From: Saccoglossus kowalevskii
Lineage: Eukaryota > Hemichordata > Enteropneusta > Harrimaniidae
DNA: 23,039 nt
Reading direction: 5' to 3'
Assembly: GCF_000003605.2 (NCBI RefSeq)
Contig: NW_003143966.1
Coordinates: 1-23,039 of the forward strand
Positions within the stretch are counted from its first letter, which is position 1. Each line of letters begins with the position of its first letter. Shown piece by piece: positions 1 through 7,525 of the stretch. Under the pieces are notes generated by a model, which saw nothing but the letters and a program-made list of their open reading frames with translations, was not told where the DNA came from and did not search any database. The position numbers and the translations under genes were made by a program.

Positions 1-72
1 AACCTAAGCTTCTCAAACATTTCTATGTTCAGTCACCGGATATTCAACTCTTGTTTAATTAAACTTAATTAA

Positions 73-98
73 AATGCAATTCTCCATTGTATTGCATT
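73..98. repeat. Inverted repeat, 8-bp perfect arms
   Basis: AATGCAAT at 73-80 is matched by its reverse complement ATTGCATT at 91-98, with a 10-bp spacer. It is one of several short hairpin-capable sequences in the first 160 bases. It is too short to assign a function. Confidence 0.5.
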
Positions 99-104
99 GT
101 AATT

Positions 105-120
105 GAGTTTAATTAAACTC
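105..120. repeat. 16-bp perfect palindrome
   Basis: GAGTTTAATTAAACTC reads the same on both strands. The flanking AATT (101-104) and CAATT (121-125) extend the symmetry imperfectly to about 25 bp. It sits between two other inverted repeats, so the whole of 73-158 could form several alternative cruciforms. Confidence 0.6.
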
Positions 121-122
121 CA

Positions 123-158
123 ATTAAAACGCAACCCTATATAGGAACACGTTTTAAT
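123..158. repeat. Inverted repeat around a CArG-like palindrome
   Basis: The arms ATTAAAACG (123-131) and CGTTTTAAT (150-158) are perfect complements. In the centre lies CCTATATAGG (136-145), itself a perfect 10-bp palindrome that fits the CC(A/T)6GG consensus of an SRF-type CArG box. The double symmetry is seen directly. A regulatory role is unproven, because no gene with a recognisable promoter lies nearby. Confidence 0.5.
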
Positions 159-171
159 CGAGTTCATATCG

Positions 172-213
172 CAACTATATTAAAAGTTAATTCAACTATA
201 TTAAAAGTTAATC
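172..213. repeat. 21-bp direct tandem duplication, two copies
   Basis: A 21-bp unit beginning CAACTATATTAAAAG occupies 172-192 and is repeated at 193-213 with a single difference in the last base (T versus C). It looks like a recent slippage or tandem duplication in non-coding DNA. Confidence 0.85.
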
Positions 214-248
214 CAATGGAGTCCTCGGAACATATTGCAATACAAGTA

Positions 249-285
249 TGTGTGTGTGTGTGTGTGTGTGCGTGTGTGTGTGTGT
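249..285. repeat. (TG)n microsatellite
   Basis: A 37-bp TG dinucleotide tract has one interruption, CG in place of TG at 271-272. An ATG frame starting at 216 runs through this tract and gives a cysteine-valine repeat peptide; that frame is an artefact of the microsatellite. Alternating TG tracts can adopt Z-DNA, but nothing here shows a function. Confidence 0.95.
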
Positions 286-302
286 ACTTGGATTGCTATA
301 TG

Positions 303-455
303 TTGCGAGGACTTTGCATGGTCAAACGACCTTTATTGCGAGGACCTAGGGAGACTTCCGAGGACGTTTTGACTGTCCTCGGAAAAACACCCTTTAAAAA
401 CAAAAGAAATTTGATAAAATACCCTTTGACGTTCTTCTGACAGGGGTCCTCGGTA
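303..455. repeat. GAGGAC / GTCCTCGG-rich degenerate repeat stretch
   Basis: TTGCGAGGAC occurs twice as a direct repeat (303-312 and 336-345). GTCCTCGG-type words occur in the opposite sense at 375-384 and 446-455, and also just upstream at 221-230. The first satellite monomer also carries GTCCTCGGTACAT (2858-2870), and 221-233 reads GTCCTCGGAACAT, close to the satellite GTCCCCGGAACAT. This suggests an old relationship between flank repeats and the satellite, though the shared words are short and could be coincidental. Confidence 0.4.
356..384. repeat. Perfect 10-bp hairpin
   Basis: TTCCGAGGAC (356-365) and GTCCTCGGAA (375-384) are perfect reverse complements separated by 9 bases. It could be a hairpin tip of a small foldback element or simply two oppositely oriented copies of the local GTCCTCGG word. 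No downstream T-run marks it as a terminator, and the context is eukaryotic. Confidence 0.7.
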
Positions 456-523
456 GGTACAGAAACATTGATGTGTGTGGTTAAAATCCGCACATTTTCA
501 TTGGAGGTGTTTTGTGGCTCACA

Positions 524-614
524 GCGCCACCAAATTAGCATATCCACACACCTTAGGCATACACACTGTACGTGTGTGAACGCGGAATTAACTGCGCTAA
601 TTAGGTGGGAGCGC
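524..614. repeat. Nested foldback (imperfect 16-19 bp arms)
   Basis: The outer arm at 524-539 (GCGCCACCAAATTAGC) pairs with 596-614, which reads as its reverse complement with one substitution and a 2- to 3-base insertion. Inside lies a second hairpin, ACACAC (561-566) with GTGTGT (572-577). AGCGCCACCAA also recurs as a direct copy around 610-620. The layout resembles a small non-autonomous foldback or MITE-like element. I see no target-site duplication, so the element boundaries are not fixed. Confidence 0.45.
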
Positions 615-1115
615 CACCAACCAAAATTTTTTGGTGAATACACACACTATTTTGAAAAGGCTTTTAGACTGATTTTTTAGCTTTGTTGTAAGAATAATTT
701 ACGTTTATTCATGTTTAATAATTCCAAAGCCCCCAATCATTCGTAAATTCGACACTGAAACAACTCCATTGCTGAAAAAAGACTTATTACAGAAAAATAA
801 ATCTATGGTGTTACCGTATTTCAGTGACGTCCGAGGATTGAAAGCTGCTCACAGCCTGTGAACGCATACAGCAGGTTATCGAGCTGGACACCCCCGGATT
901 GACCTACATAACGTTAATTTGGCAATTTGATGTATGCCAGCTTCAAATACAGTCAGATAACGAACATATGTTAATTTACATAACAGTCCTAAAAAGTACA
1001 AATCATTTGAAAATGAAACTTGTATGATAAATCTGGTTGTTACATTTGACATGCCCTGATTTCAAGAATTCGTCATAGTGAACGCCCCATAATGCATTGC
1101 GATTGAAAAACTAAC
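615..1115. other. Intergenic stretch with no gene seen
   Basis: About 500 bases of AT-rich DNA. No long open frame, tRNA cloverleaf or clear repeat is visible. The only structured element I can point to is a perfect palindrome, TCACAG-C-CTGTGA, at 849-861. A TCCGAGGAT word at 830-838 echoes the GAGGAC words upstream. Confidence 0.4.
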
Positions 1116-1226
1116 ATGGCCGCCTTCGTGATACAGAATAGTTTGAATTTGTGGCATTTAGTGTCTCGTTCATTGTTATTCAGGAATTTTAAACATATTA
1201 ACCATCCCCTGGCTTATATTTGCTAA
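1116..1226 (+). other. Short ATG reading frame in strong Kozak context (doubtful gene start)
   Basis: An ATG at 1116 has A at -3 and G at +4 (AACATGG), a strong eukaryotic start context. It opens 36 codons ending at TAA (1224-1226). The peptide begins MAAFVIQNSL, contains no Asp or Glu, and has two Arg, one Lys and four His, a composition compatible with a mitochondrial presequence. GTGAGTA (1234-1240), close to the 5' splice donor consensus, follows 7 bases after the stop. A TTTCTGCAG at about 1,242-1,250 could serve as an acceptor. Since the stop precedes the donor, this would be an upstream ORF, a broken first exon or chance. I recognise no protein family, and no downstream exon can be linked. 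Confidence 0.15.
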
Positions 1227-1338
1227 TAAACGAGTGAGTACATTTCTGCAGGTCTTCACAAATGTTCACCAAATCGAATAAACATTAAACTGGTTTTGTA
1301 CTGAGTTACACGTTGCAAGCGAGCCACTGTCTTGTTAA

Positions 1339-1578
1339 TGACTATCACACGGTTAGGTTTTGTTGATCCAAATAAACCTTCAATTCATGTATTCGAAAAA
1401 ATTTTATATTAATAGTTAAACATTGAATATATAATTTGTTGTTGTGATATTAAATAATCTAAGTATAAAAATAAACTTAAGCCGAAACCTTTTTTTAATA
1501 TAACCATGGCGATTCATGACGTACGTGATAACTTAATGCGAGTAATATTAGCGGGATAGCTTCCATTTGTGATAGTCA
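1339..1578. mobile_element. Possible small inverted-repeat element (MITE-like)
   Basis: TGACTATCACA (1339-1349) and TGTGATAGTCA (1568-1578) are perfect 11-bp inverted repeats enclosing about 218 bp of AT-rich, non-coding DNA. The size and layout fit a MITE. TTAA occurs just outside the left arm (1335-1338) and 6 bases beyond the right arm (1584-1587), but no clean target-site duplication abuts both ends. The interior has no open frame. It may also be a chance inverted repeat, since 11 bp is short for such a claim. Confidence 0.25.
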
Positions 1579-2136
1579 CGCCATTAAGTGTTGTGTGTTT
1601 TTCTCCACAGTGTTAGACATGATTTTACTTAATCACGATGATACTATTACTCTATGATTGCTTTTATTTTATTTTGTTTTGTTTGAAACCTTACTTCTGT
1701 AATTTCCAAAGTCAGTGTTGTGTCAATAGATATTACTAGTTTTATAAAATAAGATTTTAAAAAAATTCTGGTAGTCTGGTTGGGCTACTAATTTCCAAAA
1801 AAAATATAGCCCCAGGACAAGATATTCTAGTGTGTGTGCCTTGGGGGTACTGTAAGTTGTGCTCTGATAAGTCTATTTTTACTGAATAAATAATATGACT
1901 GTCTGACTTTCTTGCTGTGCACTGTGAGACTGTGTACTGTTTATTTGAGTGTGACCTACCAGATATCTGGTAAATGTGCCCCTGATAAGTTATACCTATA
2001 CTGGTTTATTTCAAGAGTATCTTGTATTGTCATTTCATTCTGACATCAGCAAATCATTTGAACAAATGTTAATCATTTGTTAACACACAGGATTACAGCA
2101 TAATAAAGATTATTTGCAGAGCACAAACAGAAGCTA
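1579..2136. other. AT-rich non-coding stretch with short palindromes
   Basis: No gene, RNA or long repeat is evident. Two symmetrical sequences stand out: a perfect 16-bp palindrome TACCAGATATCTGGTA at 1957-1972, and AACAAATG (2061-2068) with CATTTGTT (2074-2081) around a 5-base spacer. CTGATAAGT occurs at about 1864 and 1982 within loosely similar surroundings, suggesting old duplication. AATAAA words (for example 1885-1890) are expected by chance in such DNA. Confidence 0.4.
1957..1972. repeat. 16-bp perfect palindrome
   Basis: TACCAGATATCTGGTA is identical on both strands and stops being symmetrical at 1956/1973. It has more G+C than most of the surrounding palindromes. It could be a dimeric protein-binding site or chance; no neighbouring gene helps decide. 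Confidence 0.55.
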
Positions 2137-2805
2137 ATGCTGCAAATATGTCTGTCCGTCCATCTTCCTTCCGTTTGTGTTTCAAATCTTGTTCCACTGA
2201 TCTCAAGAACCACTGGCTAGATTGAAATTAAACTTGGCACAGGGTTACTATATTCTGCTTGAACCAATGCATATACTGGATTACATTTACAAACCTATGC
2301 ATGGTTTAGATAATTAGCATAATAATTGTCTAAGCATTTGTATCGTTGCATTTGTTTGCACACATTCATTGAAACTTGGTTCATGATTGCTGAGTGTGTA
2401 GATCAACATATAATAACAGCTTCTAATTAGTATGTGTAAATTAATTAGCTAATTTTATACTAATTAAATATTTCAGCTTGTTTATTCCTCACCATAACAT
2501 GTGTAAGTTGATTGCCTGATAATAGTTTTGTAATTAATCCATCTATACTAATACATTTTTTTATCACGTTTTGTTTGTAATGTAACATTTTCCGTCAGTG
2601 CATTAAAACTTAGTACATGCACAGTGTTTGTATAGATTAATATCTAATAATTAATATGTGCAAATGAATTAGCTAATTTGCATACGAATTTCAGTATCAT
2701 AGTAAACGCTTTTTCCAACAAATTGAAACTTAGATAATTAGCTTAGCAGCTTATTAATTAACTGTGTTCAGTCTGTTTATTCTGTATTATATTAATAATT
2801 AATAA
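2137..2805. repeat. Decayed AT-rich interspersed-repeat modules
   Basis: A similar string of words recurs at least twice. ATTGAAACTTGG (2368-2379), followed by a TCTAATTAG...AATTAGCTAATTT segment (2422-2455), parallels ATTAAAACTTAG (2602-2613) with TCTAATAATTA...AATTAGCTAATTT (2643-2679), an offset of about 220-234 bp. Further partial copies are AAATTAAACTTGGCACA near 2225, TAATTAGCATAAT at 2311-2323 and AAATTGAAACTTAG near 2719. The lead-in GTCTGTCCGTCC near 2149 and the phrase CTCAAGAACCACTGGCTAGATTGAA (described here only in part: CTCAAGAACCACTGG) resemble interspersed repeats I recall from several invertebrate genomes, but I cannot name the family. There is no coding potential. Confidence 0.5.
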
Positions 2806-2808
2806 ATT

Positions 2809-3167
2809 TGTCTAAATATTGGGACTATTTGTCCTCACAATGGTAGTGTGTTTGTTAGTCCTCGGTACATGCTGATTCTCTACTTGCAATCCACACACAT
2901 GATGTATTACAACAAACTGGCTTTTTTCCAAATATTGGGACTATTTGTCCTCACAATGGTAGTGTGTTTGTTAGTCTCCGGAACATGCTGATTCTCTACT
3001 TGCAATCCACACACATGATATATCACAACAAACTGGCTTTCTTCCAAATATTGGGACTATTTGTCCTCGCAATGGTAGTGTGTGTGTTAGTCCCTGGAAC
3101 ATGCTGATTCTCTACTTGCAATCCACACACGTGATGTATTACAACAAACTGTTTTTTTTTCTCCAAA
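2809..3167 (+). repeat. Left edge of the array with divergent edge monomers
   Basis: Similarity to the monomer begins inside the T-tract/TAAATATTGGG portion (TTTGTCTAAATATTGGG, about 2,804-2,823), directly after an AT-rich TTAATAATTAATAAA stretch. The first three monomers carry variants that are rare elsewhere: GTCCTCGGTACATG (2858-2871), GTCTCCGG near 2974, TGATATATCAC near 3016 and GTGTGTGTTAGTCCCTGG near 3078. Divergent edge copies are expected where unequal exchange cannot homogenise the array end. Confidence 0.75.
3128..3133. promoter_or_regulatory. Canonical E-box CACGTG (representative of many)
   Basis: In one class of monomer the CA-rich block reads ...CCACACACGTGATG, which contains the palindromic E-box CACGTG; this is the first clear example. 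The same site recurs in about a third to a half of monomers, for example 18435-18440 and 18784-18789, exactly 349 bp apart. The remaining monomers read CACATG at this place, a weaker CANNTG form. Binding by bHLH proteins is a possibility from the motif only. Confidence 0.35.
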
Positions 3168-3620
3168 AATTGGAACTATTTGTCCTCGCAATGGTAGTGT
3201 GTTTGTTAGTCCCCGGAACATGCTAATTCTCTACTTGCAATCCACACACATGATGTATTACAACAAACTGGCTTTTTTCCAAATATTGGGACTATTTGTC
3301 CTCGCAATGGTAGTGTGTTTGTTAGTCCCCGGAACATGCTAATTCTCTACTTGCAATCCACACACGTGATGTATTACAACAAACTGTTTTTTTTTTAATA
3401 TTGGAACTATTTGTCCTCACAATGGTAGTGTGTTTGTTAGTCCCCAGAACATGCTGATTCTCTACTTGCAATCCACACACGTGATGTATTACAACAAACT
3501 GTTTTTTTTTCTAAATATTGGAACTATTTGTCCTCGCAATGGTAGTGTGTTTGTTAGTCACCGGAACATGTTAATTCTCTACTTGCAATCCACACACATG
3601 ATGTATTACAACAAACTGTT
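3150..3620 (+). repeat. Left-edge block shared with 17,758-18,228
   Basis: Four consecutive monomers here share a chain of rare markers with a block 14,608 bp to the right: TTTTCTCCAAAAATTGG, then a T-tract running straight into AATATTGGAAC, then CCCCAGAACATGCTG, then TTTCTAAATATTGG, then GTCACCGGAACATGTTAATT. The order and spacing are the same. Over the last 250 bp the one substitution I found is CAC versus CGC in the GTCCTC(A/G)CAATGG block, a CpG transition. The two blocks must descend from one copy. Confidence 0.8.
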
Positions 3621-4480
3621 TTTTTTCCAAATATTGGGACTATTTGTCCTCACAATGGTAGTGTGTTTGTTAGTCCCCGGAACATGCTGATTCTCTACTT
3701 GCAATCCACACACATGATGTATTACAACAGACTGGCTTTTTTCCAAATATTGGGACTATTTGTCCTCGCAATGGTAGTGTGTTTGTTAGTCCCCGGAACA
3801 TGCTGATTCTCTACTTGCAATCCACACACGTGATGTATTACAACAAACTGTTTTTTTCCAAATATTGGGACTATTTGTCCTCACAATGGTAGTGTGTTTG
3901 TTAGTCCCCGCAACATGCTGATTCTCTATTTGCAATCTACACACGTGATGTATTACAACAAACTGGCTTTTTTCCAAATATTGGGACTATTTGTCCTCGA
4001 AATGGTAGTGTGTTTGTTAGTCTCCGGAACATGCTAATTCTCTACTTGCAATCCACACACATGATGTATTACAACAAACTGTTTTTTTTCCAAATATTGG
4101 GACTATTTGTCCTCACAATGGTAGTGTGTTTGTTAGTCCCCGGAACATGCTGATTCTCTACTTGCAATCCACACACATGATGTATTACAACAGACTGGCT
4201 TTTTTCCAAATATTGGGACTATTTGTCCTCGCAATGGTAGTGTGTTTGTTAGTCCCCGGAACATGCTGATTCTCTATTTGCAATCTACACACGTGATGTA
4301 TTACAACAAACTGTTTTTTCCAAATATTGGGACTATTTGTCCTCGCAATGGTAGTGTGTTTGTTAGTCCCCACAACATGCTGATTCTCTATTTGCAATCT
4401 ACACACGTGATGTATTACAACAACCTGGCTTTTTTTTCAAATATTGGGACTATTTGTCCTCGCAATGGTAGTGTGTTTGT
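3560..4480 (+). repeat. Eight-monomer block copied at 6,586-7,506 (shift about 3,026 bp)
   Basis: This block contains the characteristic CCCCGCAACATG and CCCCACAACATG monomers, with CTATTTGCAATCTACACACGTG in place of CTACTTGCAATCCACACAC. The same succession recurs about 3,026 bp downstream with few differences; one is an ACACATAATG variant near 6740. The shift is about 26 monomers plus extra T-tract bases. At the right end the two copies diverge near 4,430 (AACCTGGCTTTTTTTTC). Confidence 0.75.
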
Positions 4481-4939
4481 TTGTCCCCGGAACATGCTAA
4501 TTCTCTACTTGCAATCCACAAACATGATGTATTACAACAAACTGTTTTTTTTTCAAATATTGGAACTACTTGTCCTCGCAATGGTAGTGTGTTTGTTCGT
4601 CCCCGGAACATGCTAATTCTCTACTTGCAATGCACACACATGATGTATTACAACAAACTGTTTTTTTTTTCCAAAAATTGGAACTATTTGTCCTCGCAAT
4701 GCTGGTGTGTTTGTTAGTCCCCGGAACATGCTAATTCTCTACTTGCAATCCACACACGTGATGTATTACAACAAACTGTTTTTTTTTTTCCAAAAATTGG
4801 AACTATTTGTCCTCGCAATGGTAGTGTGTTTGTTAGTCCCCGGAACATGCTAATTCTCTACTTGCAATCCATACACATGATGTATTACAACAAACTGTTT
4901 TTTTTTCCAAATATTGGGACTATATGTCCTCGCAATGGT

Positions 4940-7491
4940 AGTGTGTTTGTTAGTCCCCGGAACATGCTAATTCTCTACTTGCAATCCACACACATGATGT
5001 ATTACAACAAACTGGCTTTTTTCCAAATATTGGGACTATTTGTCCTCGCAATGGTAGTGTGTTTGTTAGTCCCCGGAACATGCTGATTCTCTACTTGCAA
5101 TCCACACACGTGATGTATTGCAACAAACTGTTTTTTTTTTTTGCAAATATTGGAAATACTTGTCCTCGCAATGGTAGTGTGTTTGTTAGTCCCCGGAACA
5201 TGCTAATTCTCTACTTGCAATCCAGACACATGATGTATTACACAAACTGGCTTTTTTTCAAATATTGGGACTATTTGTCCTCGCAATGGTAGTGTGTTTG
5301 TTAGTCCCCGGAACATGCTGATTCTCTACTTACAATCCACACACATGATGTATCACAACAAACTGGCTTTTTTCCAAATATTGGGTCTATTTGTCCTCGC
5401 AATGGTAGTGTGTTTGGTAGTCCCCGGAACATGCTAATTCTCTACTTGCAATCCCCACACGTGATGTATTACAACAAACTGGCGTTTTTCCAAATATTGG
5501 GACTATTTGTCCTCGAAATGGTAGTGTGTTTGTTAGTCCCCGGAACATGCTAATTCTCTGCTTGCAATCCACACACATGATGTATTACAACAAACTGGCT
5601 TTTTTTCCAAATATTGGGACTATTTGTCCGCGCAATGGTAGTGTGTTTGTTAGTCCCCGTAACATGCTGATTCTCTACTTGCAATCCACACACATGATGT
5701 ATTACAACAACCTGGCTTTTTTTCAAATATTGGGACTATTTGTCCTCGCAATGGTAGTGTGTTTGTTTGTCCCCGGAACATGCTAATTCTCTACTTGCAA
5801 TCCACAAACATGATGTATTACAACAAACTGGCTTTTTTCCAAATATTGGGACTATTTGTCCTCGCAATGGTAGTGTGTTTGTTAGTCCCCGAAACATGCT
5901 GATTCTCTACTTGCAATCCACACACGTGATGTATTACAACAAACTGTTTTTTTTTTCCAAATATTGGGACTATTTGTCCTCACAATGGTAGTGTGATTTT
6001 TATTCCCCGGAACATGCTGATTCTCTACTTGCAATCCACACAAATGATGTATTACAACAAACTGGCTTTTTTCCAAATATTGGGACTATTTGTCCTCGAA
6101 ATGGTTGTGTGTTTGTTAGTCCCCGGAACATGCTAATTCTCTACTTGCAATCCACACACATGATGTATTACAACAAACTGTTTTTTTTTTCCAAATATTG
6201 GGACTATTTGTCCTCGCAATGGTAGTGTGTTTGTTAGTCCCCGGAACATGCTGATTCTCTACTTGCAATCCACACACATGATGTATTACAACAGACTGGC
6301 TTTTTTCCAAATATTGGGACTATTTGTCCTCGCAATGGTAGTGTGTTTGTTAGTCCCCGGAACATGCTGATTCTCTATTTGCAATCTACACACGTGATGT
6401 ATTACAACAAACTGTTTTTTCCAAATATTGGGACTATTTGTCCTCGCAATGGTAGTGTGTTTGTTAGTCCCCGCAACATGCTGATTCTCTATTTGCAATC
6501 TACACACGTGATGTATTACAACAAACTGGCTTTTTTCCAAATATTGGGACTATTTGTCCTCGAAATGGTAGTGTGTTTGTTAGTCCCCGGAACATGCTAA
6601 TTCTCTACTTGCAATCCACACACATGATGTATTACAACAAACTGTTTTTTTTCCAAATATTGGGACTATTTGTCCTCACAATGGTAGTGTGTTTGTTAGT
6701 CCCCGGAACATGCTGATTCTCTACTTGCAATCCACACACATAATGTATTACAACAGACTGGCTTTTTTCCAAATATTGGGACTATTTGTCCTCGCAATGG
6801 TAGTGTGTTTGTTAGTCCCCGGAACATGCTGATTCTCTACTTGCAATCCACACACGTGATGTATTACAACAAACTGTTTTTTTCCAAATATTGGGACTAT
6901 TTGTCCTCACAATGGTAGTGTGTTTGTTAGTCCCCGCAACATGCTGATTCTCTATTTGCAATCTACACACGTGATGTATTACAACAAACTGGCTTTTTTC
7001 CAAATATTGGGACTATTTGTCCTCGAAATGGTAGTGTGTTTGTTAGTCTCCGGAACATGCTAATTCTCTACTTGCAATCCACACACATGATGTATTACAA
7101 CAAACTGTTTTTTTTCCAAATATTGGGACTATTTGTCCTCACAATGGTAGTGTGTTTGTTAGTCCCCGGAACATGCTGATTCTCTACTTGCAATCCACAC
7201 ACATGATGTATTACAACAGACTGGCTTTTTTCCAAATATTGGGACTATTTGTCCTCGCAATGGTAGTGTGTTTGTTAGTCCCCGGAACATGCTGATTCTC
7301 TATTTGCAATCTACACACGTGATGTATTACAACAAACTGTTTTTTCCAAATATTGGGACTATTTGTCCTCGCAATGGTAGTGTGTTTGTTAGTCCCCACA
7401 ACATGCTGATTCTCTATTTGCAATCTACACACGTGATGTATTACAACAAACTGGCTTTTTTCCAAATATTGGGACTATTTGTCCTCGTAAT
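4940..7491 (+). repeat. 2,552-bp (22-monomer) block, copy 1
   Basis: Markers at 5,387, 5,526, 5,767 and 6,343 reappear at 7,940, 8,079, 8,320 and 8,894, a constant shift of 2,551-2,553 bp (22 x 116 = 2,552). Shared rare variants include TATTGCAACAAACTG, TATTACACAAACTGG, a TTTGGTAGTC monomer, GTCCGCGCAATGG, CCCCGTAACATG, ATCCACAAACATG and GTGTGATTTTTATTCC. The differences I found were few: T-tract lengths, GGAAATAC versus GGAACTAC, and TGCAATCC versus TGCCATCC. The block ends are approximate. Confidence 0.85.
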
Positions 7492-7525
7492 GGTAGTGTG
7501 TTTGTTAGTCCCCGGAACATGCTAA
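6100..7525 (+). repeat. Eight-monomer higher-order unit, about 925 bp
   Basis: Monomers from about 6,100-6,600 recur about 925 bp later (for example 6,343 and 7,268), and the same pair recurs in the second large block at 8,894 and 9,819. The unit alternates CACATG monomers with runs of CACGTG monomers having CTATTTGCAATCTACAC. Eight monomers would be 928 bp; T-tract shortening explains the difference. The unit is seen for about one and a half turns in each large block. Confidence 0.65.

Larger units (their letters stand above)
1..215. other. AT-rich, palindrome-dense left flank
   Basis: This stretch is rich in TTAATTAA-type words and contains several self-complementary segments close together (annotated separately at 73-98, 105-120, 123-158 and 172-213). 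No start codon opens a reading frame of useful length. Such clusters are typical of foldback-type or MITE-derived intergenic DNA, but I cannot name a family and see no clear terminal repeats around the whole segment. The observation of palindromes is direct; a mobile-element origin is inference. Confidence 0.5.

Noticed and set aside
216-440. 74-codon plus-strand frame with an ATG start
   Set aside because: Much of it is the TG microsatellite read as Cys-Val. The rest is low complexity, with no domain.
296-643. 115-codon minus-strand frame in the flank
   Set aside because: It starts with GTG rather than ATG, passes through hairpin and foldback sequences, and matches no family I know.
2821-2936. 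Monomer as an ancient dimer of two 58-bp halves
   Set aside because: Only CTATTTG/CTACTTG and GCAATGG/GCAATCC resemble each other, at about 55 bp spacing. The remainder of the two halves does not align.
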